The notes under the pieces: generated by a model
What the model saw: the letters and a program-made list of their open reading frames with translations, nothing else
What the model was told of the DNA's origin: nothing
Database searches by the model: none
Source: Pseudoxanthomonas winnipegensis
GTDB lineage: Bacteria; Pseudomonadota; Gammaproteobacteria; Xanthomonadales; Xanthomonadaceae
Reading direction: 5' to 3'
DNA: 64,000 nt
Assembly: GCF_004283755.1 (NCBI RefSeq)
Contig: NZ_SHMH01000005.1
Span: 248,001-312,000 of the forward strand
Position numbers and translations under genes: made by a program
Shown: piece by piece, positions 17,766 to 26,569 of the stretch
How positions within the stretch are numbered: position 1 is the stretch's first letter
Layout of the letters: each line of letters opens with the position of its first letter

Positions 17766-19106
17766 GTGAATCCGTCCGACGTTGAATCCTGCGACCTGTT
17801 GATCGAAGCCGGCTATGTGGTGCCGGTCGAACCGCACGCGATGGTGCTCGAGCAGCACGCCGTGGCCATCACCGACGGGGCGATCGTGGCCATCGCGCCG
17901 ATCGCGCAGGCCCGCACGCGCTTTGCCGCCAAACAGGTCGTGCAGCGGCCCGAGGCTGCGCTGATCCCGGGCCTGGTGAACGCCCACACGCACAACCCGA
18001 TGACCCTGCTGCGCGGCATCGCCGACGACCTGCCGCTCAAGGTCTGGCTGCAGCAGCACATCTGGCCGGTGGAAGGCGCGGTGATGGGGCCGGAGTTCAT
18101 CGCCGACGGCATCACCCTGGCGATCGCCGAGATGCTGCGCGGCGGTACCACCTGCGTCAACGAGAACTACTTCTTCCCCGACGTGCAGGCGGCCACCTAC
18201 AAGCACCATGGCTTCCGCGCGCGCATCGGCCTGCCGGTGATCGACTTCCCCACCGCCTGGGCCAGCAGCGACGACGAGTATTTCGACCGTGCCGGGCAGG
18301 TCCACGACCAGTGGCGCGACGATCCGCTGATCGCCACCGCGTTCGCGCCGCATGCGCCGTATACGGTCAACGACGCCAACTTCGAGCGGGTGCGCATGCT
18401 GTCCGACCAGCTCGACGTGCCGGTGCACCTGCATCTGCATGAGACGGCGCAGGAGGTGGAGCAGTCGCTCAAGGAATACGGCCAGCGCCCGATCGCGCGC
18501 CTGGACCGCATGGGCCTGATCAACGACCGCCTGATCGCCGTGCACATGACCCAGCTGACGGAAGGCGAGATCCACCTGTGCGCCGAACGCGGCGTGTCGG
18601 TGGTGCACTGCCCGGAATCCAACCTCAAGCTCGCCTCCGGCTTCTGCCCGGCCTGCGCGCTGGCCCGCGCCGGAGTGAACCTGGCCATCGGCACCGACGG
18701 CTGCGCCTCCAACAACGACCTGGACATGTTCGGCGAGACCCGCACCGCGGCGATCCTGTCCAAGGCCGTGGCCCAGGACGCGGTGGCGCTGGACGCCTTC
18801 GCCGCCCTGCGCGCGGCCACGCTGGGCGGGGCCAGGGCGATCGGCTTCGACCATCTGGTCGGCACGCTGGAGGTGGGCAAGCAGGCCGACATCGCCTGCG
18901 TGGACCTGTCCGCGCTGGAGACCCAGCCGCTGCACCACGTCGTCTCCCAGCTGGTCTACGCCACCGGCCGCCACCAGGTCACCGATGTGTGGATCGCCGG
19001 GCGCGAACGCCTGGTCGACCGCCAGCCGGTCGGGATCGACATGGCCGGCGTGGTCGCCAACGCGCGCCAGTGGCGCCAGCGCATCGCCGGCCTGCATCCG
19101 GCCTGA
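17766..19106 (+). CDS. mtaD: 5-methylthioadenosine / S-adenosylhomocysteine deaminase (amidohydrolase)
   Basis: This 446-residue cytoplasmic TRZ/ATZ-type amidohydrolase deaminates MTA or SAH, the by-products of polyamine and methyl-transfer metabolism. Metal ligands and active-site residues are visible: HTHNP, the HLHLHET strand, AVHMTQ, HCPESNLKLASG and GTDGCASNND. The GTG at 17766 is preferred because AAGG lies just upstream and it matches the short N-terminus expected before CDLLIEAGYVVPVEPH; a TTG at 17748 is the alternative. It is followed by ubiG and gph on the same strand. Other amidohydrolases such as guanine or chlorotriazine deaminases are less likely. Confidence 0.87.
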   Translation: MNPSDVESCDLLIEAGYVVPVEPHAMVLEQHAVAITDGAIVAIAPIAQARTRFAAKQVVQRPEAALIPGLVNAHTHNPMTLLRGIADDLPLKVWLQQHIWPVEGAVMGPEFIADGITLAIAEMLRGGTTCVNENYFFPDVQAATYKHHGFRARIGLPVIDFPTAWASSDDEYFDRAGQVHDQWRDDPLIATAFAPHAPYTVNDANFERVRMLSDQLDVPVHLHLHETAQEVEQSLKEYGQRPIARLDRMGLINDRLIAVHMTQLTEGEIHLCAERGVSVVHCPESNLKLASGFCPACALARAGVNLAIGTDGCASNNDLDMFGETRTAAILSKAVAQDAVALDAFAALRAATLGGARAIGFDHLVGTLEVGKQADIACVDLSALETQPLHHVVSQLVYATGRHQVTDVWIAGRERLVDRQPVGIDMAGVVANARQWRQRIAGLHPA

Positions 19107-19196
19107 CCCCTCACGCTCCCTGATGCGGCCCTTGCGCATGCTGGCCGCTGTTTCCCGCGGCCCCACGGCCGCGAGGCCTTCGAAAAGGAACGCGCC

Positions 19197-19907
19197 ATGA
19201 CCCCCGCATCCAACGCCAATTTTCACCAGGCCGAGCTGGACAAGTTCGGCGCCCTGGCCACCCGCTGGTGGGACCCGGACGGCCCGCAGAAGGCGCTGCA
19301 CGCGCTCAACCCGGTGCGCCTGCAGTACGTCGCCAGCCGCCTGCCGCTGGCCGGCAAGCGCGTGCTGGACGTGGGCTGCGGCGGTGGCCTGCTGAGCGAG
19401 GCGCTGGCCGCGGCCGGCGCCCAGGTGGTCGCCATCGACCTGGCGCCCGAGCTGCTGAAAGTCGCGCGCCTGCACAAGCTCGAATCCGGCGTGGAGGTGG
19501 ACTACCGGCAGATCGCCGTCGAGGCGCTGGCCGAGGAGAAGCCGGAAAGTTTCGATGCCATCACCTGCATGGAGATGCTCGAACACGTGCCCGATCCGGG
19601 CGCGGTGATCGACGCCTGCGCGCGCCTGCTTAAGCCCGGCGGCCAGCTGTTCATGTCCACGCTCAACCGCACCCCGGCCGCGTTCGCGCTGGCGGTGGTC
19701 GGGGCCGAGTACATCGCCAAGCTGCTGCCCAAGGGCACGCACCGCTATGCCGATTTCATCAAGCCGGCCGAACTGGCCGCCTGGGCGCGCGCCAGCGGCC
19801 TGCAGATGCGCGATGTCAGCGGCCTGGTCTACGAGCCCTGGCGCAGCGCCGCCCGCCTGAGCCGGCGCACCGAAGTGAACTACCTGGCGTGCGCGGCGAA
19901 GGCATGA
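19197..19907 (+). CDS. ubiG: ubiquinone biosynthesis O-methyltransferase
   Basis: This 236-residue SAM-dependent enzyme performs both O-methylations of the ubiquinone ring. Signatures are the N-terminal [12 protein letters not shown] box, the SAM-binding motif [25 protein letters not shown], and [20 protein letters not shown], which contributes to the membrane-associating segment. The start has AAGGAACG upstream. The stop codon overlaps the ATG of gph (ATGA at 19904-19907), so the two are translationally coupled. The upstream mtaD recycles by-products of SAM use. Confidence 0.96.
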   Translation: MTPASNANFHQAELDKFGALATRWWDPDGPQKALHALNPVRLQYVASRLPLAGKRVLDVGCGGGLLSEALAAAGAQVVAIDLAPELLKVARLHKLESGVEVDYRQIAVEALAEEKPESFDAITCMEMLEHVPDPGAVIDACARLLKPGGQLFMSTLNRTPAAFALAVVGAEYIAKLLPKGTHRYADFIKPAELAAWARASGLQMRDVSGLVYEPWRSAARLSRRTEVNYLACAAKA

Positions 19908-20707
19908 GCGCCGGGACCGGGGACCGGGGACCGGGGACCCGGGAAAGCAGAGCGACCACTTCCGAAGGGAGCGGGCATGGTCCGACGCGGGGAACTGCGC
20001 TTTCCCCGGGTCCCCGGTCCCCGGTCCCCGGTCCCGGCTTTCCGCCTGTGGCGTTGTTCGACCTCGACGGCACGCTGCTGGACAGCGCGCCGGACATGCT
20101 GGCCACGGTCAACCGGATGCTGGCCGCGCGCGGCCGGGCGCCGATGGTGTTGGCCGACATCCGGCCCCACGTGTCCAAAGGCTCGAGGGCGATGTGCGGG
20201 GCGGCGTTTCCCGAACTATCGCCGCAGGCGCGCGAGGCGCTGGTGCCGGAGTTCCTGCAGGTCTATGCCGAGGAGCTGGGCCGGCATGGCGCCCCGTTCG
20301 ACGACATCGAGACGATGCTGGCGGCGCTGGAGGCCCAAGGCAGCCGCTGGGGCATCGTCACCAACAAGCCCGAGGGCCTGGCTCGCGACCTGATGCCGCT
20401 GCTGGGCTGGCAGACGCGCTGTGCCGTGCTGATCGGCGGCGACACGCTGGCCGAGCGCAAGCCGCATCCGCTGCCGTTGCAGGAGGCCGCGCGCCTGCTC
20501 GGCGCGCGCATCGACGATTGCGTCTATGTGGGCGACGACGCGCGCGATATCCAGGCCGCGCGCGCCGCCGGCATGCCCGCGATCGCCGCGCTGTGGGGCT
20601 ATCGGCTGGACGACGACGATCCGGTCAGCTGGCAGGCCGAGGTAATGCTCGACACGCCGGCGCAGCTGCTGGACCCCGCGCATTGGCCGCAGGTCGGCGG
20701 GCGCTGA
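19904..20707 (+). CDS. gph: phosphoglycolate phosphatase with an in-frame repeat insertion
   Basis: This HAD-superfamily phosphatase removes phosphoglycolate formed during DNA repair. Motif I is [11 protein letters not shown] (Asp53, Asp55), motif II lies in the GIVTNKP strand, and motifs III and IV are RKPHPLPL and VGDDARD. From the ATG that overlaps the ubiG stop the protein has 267 residues, about 41 more than expected. The extra Gly/Pro/Arg-rich stretch (residues 4-44) is encoded exactly by a 123-bp inverted repeat at 19913-20035. Without it the N-terminus would read [19 protein letters not shown] at 20048 could instead restart translation behind the element, but it has no ribosome-binding site. 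The rest of the enzyme is intact. Confidence 0.9.
   Translation: MSAGTGDRGPGTRESRATTSEGSGHGPTRGTALSPGPRSPVPGPGFPPVALFDLDGTLLDSAPDMLATVNRMLAARGRAPMVLADIRPHVSKGSRAMCGAAFPELSPQAREALVPEFLQVYAEELGRHGAPFDDIETMLAALEAQGSRWGIVTNKPEGLARDLMPLLGWQTRCAVLIGGDTLAERKPHPLPLQEAARLLGARIDDCVYVGDDARDIQAARAAGMPAIAALWGYRLDDDDPVSWQAEVMLDTPAQLLDPAHWPQVGGR
19913..20035. repeat. 123-bp inverted repeat of GGGGACC heptamers inside gph
   Basis: Left arm GGGACC(GGGGACC)n followed by CGGGAAAGC faces its near-exact complement on the right, ending ...GGTCCCCGGTCCC. The arms are about 40 bases, with one-base length and two-base sequence differences near the inner end. The centre is about 40 bases of ordinary sequence. Length is 41 x 3, no stop occurs in the gph frame, and the junctions fall on codon boundaries. 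Confidence 0.85.
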
Positions 20708-21384
20708 TGTCCACCGCCCTGGACAGCTTCCTGGACAAGTGGCGTGCCCGCTGGCCCGAGTGGCCGCTGGTGCAGGCCTTCGTGCCCGCCGCGCAGCGAC
20801 CGCTGGCAGAGGCCTGGTTCGCGCTGCTGCAGGAGCTGTTCGATGCGATGAACATCGCCGGCGATCCGCTGCCTGCCGATGCCAAGCTGGCCTGGTGGGG
20901 CGAGGAGCTGCGCGACTGGTCGCGCAGGCGTTCGCGCCATCCACTCGGCCGCGTGCTGGAGCCGGTGCCGGCGCCGTGGGAGGTGCTGGCCGATGCGCTG
21001 CCAGGGCTGACCCTGATGCGCTCGTTGCCCGAATCGCCCGATGCTGCGCTGCCGCTGGTGATGCCGCTGGCCAATGCGATCCAGCAGGTTGAGGCGGCGC
21101 TGTTCCCCGGCGCGCGCAGGGTCAACGCACTCGAGCCGATGGCCGCGCAGCTGCTGTTCCTGCGCTGGATGGAAGTCCCGCCGCACGCCGATACCTTCGC
21201 CTGGCGCGATGCGCTGCTGGCCCGCTGGCCCGCGCGTGTGGACGGACCGCGCCCCCGGCGCCTGATCGCCGCGCTGCTGCGCCTGCGCCTGGCCAACCTG
21301 CATGCCGATGCGCAGGGCAGCACGCCGGCGAGGCCCGCCAGGCTGGTGTGGACTGCGTGGCGCGCGGCGCGTGGCGGTCACTGA
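20707..21384 (+). CDS. squalene/phytoene synthase-family-like protein
   Basis: This 225-residue alpha-helical protein overlaps the gph stop codon by one base (TGATG). The sequence around KLAWWGEELRDW and RHPLGRVLEP resembles the head-to-head prenyl-synthase fold (COG1562), and Xanthomonads carry short proteins of this type after gph. The canonical Asp-rich DxxxD diphosphate-binding motifs are not visible, so catalysis is doubtful. Position suggests co-transcription with ubiG-gph, but no isoprenoid gene other than ubiG is near. Function is unknown. Confidence 0.65.
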   Translation: MSTALDSFLDKWRARWPEWPLVQAFVPAAQRPLAEAWFALLQELFDAMNIAGDPLPADAKLAWWGEELRDWSRRRSRHPLGRVLEPVPAPWEVLADALPGLTLMRSLPESPDAALPLVMPLANAIQQVEAALFPGARRVNALEPMAAQLLFLRWMEVPPHADTFAWRDALLARWPARVDGPRPRRLIAALLRLRLANLHADAQGSTPARPARLVWTAWRAARGGH

Positions 21385-21746
21385 AGCCGCGATTGCGGTA
21401 ATCGCTGCCGCGCGACGCTCGGTACATCAGGTCAATCGAGAGAATTCGATTGTCGTTTCCGCGAAGGCGGGAACCGAGTGTCTTGGCTTCGGCTTGCGAA
21501 AAGTCCATGGATTCCCGCGTTCGCGGGAATGACGGACCTTTTTCTGATCGTTCGCGATACTGGCTTTTAGACAGTGGGTCGTTTGGGCGCAGACCGTGTC
21601 CGCGTCCATCGAGCGATAGAGGATCTGCACAGTGATCGCCTAAACCCGTCATTCCCGCGAACGCGAGAATCCATGGACGTTGCACCCCGGTCGTCAGGAG
21701 CACAGGCCTCCCCGCAACGCCTGCGGTCCGCGGTGCCAAGGTCGCC
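21385..21746. repeat. gene-free stretch holding facing ATTCCCGCG palindromes
   Basis: The 362 bases contain ATTCCCGCGTTCGCGGGAAT (21511-21530) preceded by CCATGG, and an inverted partner ATTCCCGCGAACGCGAGAAT (21651-21670) followed by CCATGG. A third imperfect copy lies at 21456-21473. The two outer halves face each other across about 120 bases, giving a MITE-like unit of about 170 bp. The palindromes fit the ATTCCC-N8-GGGAAT pattern known as dRS3 in Neisseria. No gene is seen. Confidence 0.7.
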
Positions 21747-22577
21747 TCAATCCTTCCCCGGCAACAGGAAGTTGCCCGGTCGCGGCCCATCGCCCTCCAG
21801 CAGCACCGGCGTCTGGGCCTCGTCCTTGAGCTGCACGCCGGAGAGCTGGCGGCGCATCGCTTCGCCCATCAGATAGGCGAGCTTGTGCATGGCCGTGTCG
21901 TAGGACAGGCCGGCGGCGCGGATGTTGGAGATGCAGTTGCGCGCCGCATCGGTCAGGTCCACGCGCGGGGCGAAGGTCAGGTAGGCGCCCAGGCTGTCGG
22001 GCGAGCTCAGGCCCGGGCGCTCGCCGATCAGCGTCACGCACAGGCGCGCGCCGAGCCGTTCGGCGATCTCGTCGCCCACCGCCACGCGGCCCTGTTCGAC
22101 CACGCAGATCGGGGCCAGCGACCAGGCCTGCGTGCGCGCGTGGTCGCGCAGGCGCTGCAGCATGGGCGCGGCATGGGTGTGCACGGCCAGGGCGGACAGC
22201 CCGTCGGCGACGACGATGCAGACATCGCAGCTGCGCGCCTTCAGCGCCGCGTGGGCGCGCAGGGCCTCGGCCGAGGCGTCGTCGAGGCGACGGCCCAGGT
22301 CCGGACGCTGCAGATAGGTCTCGCGGTCCGCGGCGGCGCTGTGCAGCAGCAGCACGTCCAGCGCCAGCGCGCCGGCGGCCTGTGCGAGCGCCGCGTTGTC
22401 CAGCGGCAGATGCACCGCATCGCGGGCCTGCGCATGGGCGAACTGGAACTCCAGCTGCGCGCGCGTCGGCAGGCTGGTGCCGGCGCGGCCCAGGGCGATG
22501 CGCGCCGGCGTAAGGCGGCGCAGCGCGGCCCAGGCATCGGGCGCGGTCGGCGAGGGTGGGTCGTCCTGCGCGCTCAC
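21747..22577 (-). CDS. eutC: ethanolamine ammonia-lyase small subunit
   Basis: This 276-residue light chain of the adenosylcobalamin-dependent enzyme splits ethanolamine into acetaldehyde and ammonia. Typical segments are [14 protein letters not shown] near residue 35, [35 protein letters not shown] and [11 protein letters not shown]. It begins with GTG, and its start overlaps the eutB stop (GTGA), indicating translational coupling. It is the last gene of a permease-eutB-eutC run. Confidence 0.95.
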   Translation of the reverse strand: MSAQDDPPSPTAPDAWAALRRLTPARIALGRAGTSLPTRAQLEFQFAHAQARDAVHLPLDNAALAQAAGALALDVLLLHSAAADRETYLQRPDLGRRLDDASAEALRAHAALKARSCDVCIVVADGLSALAVHTHAAPMLQRLRDHARTQAWSLAPICVVEQGRVAVGDEIAERLGARLCVTLIGERPGLSSPDSLGAYLTFAPRVDLTDAARNCISNIRAAGLSYDTAMHKLAYLMGEAMRRQLSGVQLKDEAQTPVLLEGDGPRPGNFLLPGKD

Positions 22578-23965
22578 AGTTGCGTCAGCGCCTTGCGGAA
22601 CGGTGCGGGCACATCGCGCCCGAGTTCGAAACGTCCCTCGCGCAGGCGCAGGATCTGCATCTTCTCCAGCCAGGCCTCGAACTCGGGCGCGGCGCGCAGG
22701 CCCAGCACCTGGCGCGCGTAGAGCGCATCGTGGAACGAGGTGGTCTGGTAATTGAGCATCACATCGTCGCTGCCGGGGATGCCCATGATGAAGTTGATCC
22801 CCGCCGCGCCCAGCAGGGTCAGCAGCACGTCCATGTCGTCCTGGTCGGCCTGCGCATGGTTGGTGTAGCAGATGTCGCAGCCCATCGGCACGCCGAGCAG
22901 CTTGCCGCAGAAGTGATCCTCCAGCCCGGCGCGGATGATCTGCTTGCCGTCGAACAGATACTCCGGCCCGATGAAGCCCACCACCGTGTTGACCAGCAGC
23001 GGCTTGAACTGACGCGCCACCGCGTACGCCCGCGCCTCGCAGGTCTGCTGGTCCACGCCGTGATGCGCCTCGGCCGACAGCGCGCTGCCTTGCCCGGTCT
23101 CGAAATACATCACGTTGGCGCCGACGCTGCCGCGGCCCAGCGCCAGGCCGGCCTCGTGGCCTTCCTGCAGCAGCGCGAGGTTGACGCCGAAGCTGGCGTT
23201 GGCGCCTTCGGTGCCGGCGATCGACTGGAACACCAGGTCCACCGGCGCGCCGCGCTCGATCGCCTCCAGCGTGGTGGTGAGATGGGCCAGCACGCAGGAC
23301 TGGGTGGGGATCTCGTAGCCGCCGATCACGCCGTCGAGCATCTTCAGCAGCTCGACGATGTCGCCGGTGCTGTCGCTGGCCGGGTTGATGCCGATCACCG
23401 CATCGCCGTTGCCGTACAGCAGGCCGTCCAGCACGCTGGCGGCGATGCCGGCCGCATCGTCGGTGGGATGGTTGGGCTGCAGGCGCGTGGACAGCCGCCC
23501 GCGCAGGCCCAGCGTATTGCGGAAGGCGGTGGTCACGCGCACCTTGGCCGCCACCAGCACCAGGTCCTGCACGCGCATCAGCTTGGATACCGCGGCGACC
23601 ATCTCTGGGGTCAGCCCCGGCGCCAGTGCGGCCAGGCTGGCCTCGGTCGCGGCCTCGCCCAGCAGCCAGTCGCGGAAGTCGCCGACGGTCAGGTGCGCGA
23701 CCGGCGCGAAGGCCGCGGCGTCGTGGCCATCCATGATCAGCCGGGTGACCTCGTCGTCCTCGTAGGGGATCACCGCCTCATCGAGGAAGTGCCGCAGCGG
23801 CAGCTCGGCCAAGGCCATCTGCGCGGCCACGCGCTCGCGGTCGGTCTGCGCCGCCACGCCGGCCAGGCGATCGCCCGAACGCGCCGGCGTCGCCCGCGCC
23901 AGCAGGGTCTTGAGATCGGCGAAGCGCCATTGCGCCCCGCCCACGCTGTGGACGAATCCGCTCAT
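22574..23965 (-). CDS. eutB: ethanolamine ammonia-lyase large subunit
   Basis: This 463-residue catalytic heavy chain is a TIM-barrel protein that binds ethanolamine and, with EutC, adenosylcobalamin. Recognisable stretches are [81 protein letters not shown] and [23 protein letters not shown]. Length is standard. It sits 25 bases behind the permease gene and is coupled to eutC. No microcompartment shell or acetaldehyde dehydrogenase genes flank it, so this is the simple catabolic form for nitrogen supply. The protein needs B12. Confidence 0.97.
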   Translation of the reverse strand: MSGFVHSVGGAQWRFADLKTLLARATPARSGDRLAGVAAQTDRERVAAQMALAELPLRHFLDEAVIPYEDDEVTRLIMDGHDAAAFAPVAHLTVGDFRDWLLGEAATEASLAALAPGLTPEMVAAVSKLMRVQDLVLVAAKVRVTTAFRNTLGLRGRLSTRLQPNHPTDDAAGIAASVLDGLLYGNGDAVIGINPASDSTGDIVELLKMLDGVIGGYEIPTQSCVLAHLTTTLEAIERGAPVDLVFQSIAGTEGANASFGVNLALLQEGHEAGLALGRGSVGANVMYFETGQGSALSAEAHHGVDQQTCEARAYAVARQFKPLLVNTVVGFIGPEYLFDGKQIIRAGLEDHFCGKLLGVPMGCDICYTNHAQADQDDMDVLLTLLGAAGINFIMGIPGSDDVMLNYQTTSFHDALYARQVLGLRAAPEFEAWLEKMQILRLREGRFELGRDVPAPFRKALTQL

Positions 23966-23990
23966 TCGGGCAGCATGCCGATGGGCGGAT

Positions 23991-25355
23991 TCAGGCCGCG
24001 TCGACCGCGCGGTCCGGCTGCGGGCCGCCGCCGCGCAGGCTCAGCCGGCACACGCCCATGCCCAGTGCCATCAGCAGCACGAACACGCCGGCGATCTGCG
24101 GGTTGAACCACACCATCGCCACCAGGCAGACCACCGCCAGCAGCAGCGCGATGCCCGGCACCACGGGGTAGCCCGGCGCGATGAAGCTGCGCGCCAGCCC
24201 GGGTTCGCTGCGACGCAGCTTGAACAGGCTCAGCATGCTCATGATGTACATCACCACCGCGCCGAACACCGACATGGTGATCATCGCCGCGGTCAGGCTC
24301 ATGCCCTGCAGGCTGACCAGCCCGTCGCTGTAGATCGCCGCCACGCCGATCAGACCGCCGGCTAGGATGGCCCGGTGCGGCGTGCGGAAGCGCGACAGCT
24401 TCGCCAGCCCGTGCGGCAGGAAGCCGGCCCGCGCCAACGCGAAGAACTGGCGCGAATAGCCCAGGATGATGCCGTGGAAGCTGGCGACCAGGCCGAACAG
24501 GCCGATCCACACCAGCATGTGCAGCCAGGTCGAGCTGTTGCCGACCACCGCCTTCATCGCCTGCGGCAGCGGATCGTTGATGTTGCTCAAGGCGCGCCAG
24601 TCGCCCACGCCGCCGGCGAACAGCATCACGCCGAACGCCAGCACCACCAGGGTCAGAATCCCGGCGATGTAGGCGCGCGGGATGGTGCGCCTTGGGTCCT
24701 TGGCCTCTTCCGCGGCCATGGCCGCCCCTTCGATCGCCAGGAAGAACCAGATCGCGAACGGGATCGCCGCGAAGATCCCGGCCAGCGCCGCGGCGCTGAA
24801 GCGGTCCGAGCCCGCCCAGCCACCGGCGGCGAAGTTGGCCAACGAGAAGCCCGGCGCGACCACGCCCATGAACACCAGCAACTCCAGCACCGCCAGCACG
24901 GTGACCACGACCTCGAAGGTGGCCGCGATGCTCACGCCCAGGATGTTCAAGCCCATGAACACCACATAGGCCCCGACCGCGGCCAGCTTGGGATCCAGCG
25001 CGGGGAACTGCACGTTGAGATAGGCGCCGATGGCCATCGAGATCGAGGGCGGGGCGAACACGAATTCGATCAGCGTGGCGATGCCGGCGACCATGCCGCC
25101 GGTGGCACCGAACGCGCGCCAGCTGTAGGCGAACGGACCGCCCGCGTGCGGGATGGCGGTGGTCAGCTCGGTGAAGCTGAAGATGAAGCAGGTATACATC
25201 GCGGCCACCAGCAGCGTGGTGACCAGGAAGCCCAGCGTGCCGGCCACGCCCCAGCCGTAGCTCCAGCCGAAGTACTCGCCGGAAATGACCAGCCCGACCG
25301 CGATGCCCCACAGGTGCAGCGTGCCCAGCGTGGGCTTGAGTTGCTCGTTGGACAT
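23991..25355 (-). CDS. eat: ethanolamine permease (APC superfamily)
   Basis: This 454-residue inner-membrane transporter has twelve predicted helices of the amino acid-polyamine-organocation type. The first helix region reads LWGIAVGLVISGEYFGWSYGW, as in Eat-type ethanolamine permeases, and FVFAPPSISMAIGAYLN and IPFAIWFFLAIEGAAMAAEEAKDPRR are further family marks. The start at 25355 has TGGAG upstream; the frame is open further but without coding character. Its place directly before eutB and eutC makes ethanolamine the natural substrate. Confidence 0.93.
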   Translation of the reverse strand: MSNEQLKPTLGTLHLWGIAVGLVISGEYFGWSYGWGVAGTLGFLVTTLLVAAMYTCFIFSFTELTTAIPHAGGPFAYSWRAFGATGGMVAGIATLIEFVFAPPSISMAIGAYLNVQFPALDPKLAAVGAYVVFMGLNILGVSIAATFEVVVTVLAVLELLVFMGVVAPGFSLANFAAGGWAGSDRFSAAALAGIFAAIPFAIWFFLAIEGAAMAAEEAKDPRRTIPRAYIAGILTLVVLAFGVMLFAGGVGDWRALSNINDPLPQAMKAVVGNSSTWLHMLVWIGLFGLVASFHGIILGYSRQFFALARAGFLPHGLAKLSRFRTPHRAILAGGLIGVAAIYSDGLVSLQGMSLTAAMITMSVFGAVVMYIMSMLSLFKLRRSEPGLARSFIAPGYPVVPGIALLLAVVCLVAMVWFNPQIAGVFVLLMALGMGVCRLSLRGGGPQPDRAVDAA

Positions 25356-25597
25356 CGCGCATCTCCAGGGGGGAAGGGCTGTGGCGCTGCGAGCGATGCG
25401 CCGCGCCGCAAGCTTGGGCGAGGTCGCAGCACCGCAGGCCACGCATCGCGACCCGGATCCACGCCACAAGGCCGCAGACGCCGGGCGCTGACGATCCGGT
25501 TATACCGGCAATGCCCGGCCGGTGGGCCGACAGCGAAGGGTAGGGGGTAGGCCGGCGCGCTATGACACCAGGCTTCGCCGCCGCTGTATTTGAATCT

Positions 25598-25666
25598 GTG
25601 GGAGCCGCCATGGCGGCGATAGGGCTTTACCAGTAGAGCCCCCATTGCCGCCATGGCGGCTCCCAC
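25598..25666. repeat. REP/BIME-like repeat, copy A
   Basis: GTGGGAGCCGCCATGGCGGC (25598-25617) and its exact complement (25647-25666) flank a 29-base centre containing AGGGCTTTACC. A GTGG head followed by a short palindrome, paired head-out with a second copy, is the form of REP doublets mobilised by RAYT transposases. The remaining 365-base gap between the eat and peptidase genes (25356-25720) shows nothing else. Confidence 0.75.
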
Positions 25667-25720
25667 ACCTTGCTCGGCGGTCAGGAGGCCTCGCACGCCC
25701 GAGACGACAAGCCGCAGGCC

Positions 25721-26569
25721 TTACTTCCCGCGCTCCAGCACCAGCAGCGGATCGATGCGCACATCGAACCAGTTCATGCCCCAATGCAGATGCGGCCCGG
25801 TCGCGCGCCCGGTGGCGCCGACCGCGGCGATCACCTGGCCCTGCCGCACCACATCGCCCACCTTCACGTCGATGCGCGAGAGATGCAGGAAGTTGGAGCT
25901 CACACCGAAGCCATGGTTCAGCACCAGCGTGCCGCCGGTGAGGTACAGGTCGGGCGCGGCGAAGGTCACCACGCCGCCGGCCGGCGCCTTGACCGGCGTG
26001 CCGGTCGGCACGGCGATATCCATGCCCGAATGCCCGGCGGGCGAGGGCTGGCCGTTGTAGACCCGGGCATTGCCGAAGCGCCCGCTGATCCGCCCCTGCA
26101 CCGGCCAGATGAAGGGCGTGGCGAAGTCGGTGCGGTCATCGTCGCGCGCGCGCACCGCCGTCACCGCGGCCTGTTCGCGCTCGATGCGCGCGGCGATCTG
26201 CGGCGGCGGGTTGACGGACTTGGGCGGGACGCCGTTGACGCGCTCGGTCGGCCAGTCGCGCGGCGTCACCGCGATCTCGACGGTCTGCGCAACCGCGCCC
26301 GGCGCGCTCACCTGCACGCGCAGCGGCCCGGTCTCGTTGCGGCCCACGCCGAACACCACCGTGCCATAGCCGCTCACCCGCAGCGTGCGTCCGCCGTAGC
26401 GCACCACGCTGCCTGGCGCGACCTTGCCGAACACCAGCGCGCCCTGCGACACCGACGCGGGGAAGGTCGCCGCTTCAGCCTGCTGCGCCTGCGCCTGCGA
26501 GGCGGGCCCGCCCATGACCGTGGCGCCGCCGGCCAGCGCCAGCAGCGCGGCCAGCCACAGCCGCCTCAA
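25721..26569 (-). CDS. secreted M23-family (LytM) peptidase
   Basis: This 282-residue protein has an N-terminal signal peptide (cleavage near QAQAQQA), a beta-rich domain (about 35-110) and a C-terminal LytM domain (about 155-275). Zinc-site motifs are HSGMDIAVPTG (His and Asp ligands) and HLHWGMN, so it should be an active peptidoglycan endopeptidase, or an amidase activator if the last ligand fails. The start codon overlaps the pyrC stop codon (ATGA), so it is coupled to dihydroorotase, a chance pairing seen in relatives. Confidence 0.9.
   Translation of the reverse strand: MRRLWLAALLALAGGATVMGGPASQAQAQQAEAATFPASVSQGALVFGKVAPGSVVRYGGRTLRVSGYGTVVFGVGRNETGPLRVQVSAPGAVAQTVEIAVTPRDWPTERVNGVPPKSVNPPPQIAARIEREQAAVTAVRARDDDRTDFATPFIWPVQGRISGRFGNARVYNGQPSPAGHSGMDIAVPTGTPVKAPAGGVVTFAAPDLYLTGGTLVLNHGFGVSSNFLHLSRIDVKVGDVVRQGQVIAAVGATGRATGPHLHWGMNWFDVRIDPLLVLERGK

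Noticed and set aside
19913..20035. CRISPR-like array because of repeated GGGGACC units
   Set aside because: Repeats are 7 bp with no unique spacers and form two facing arms; no cas genes are present.
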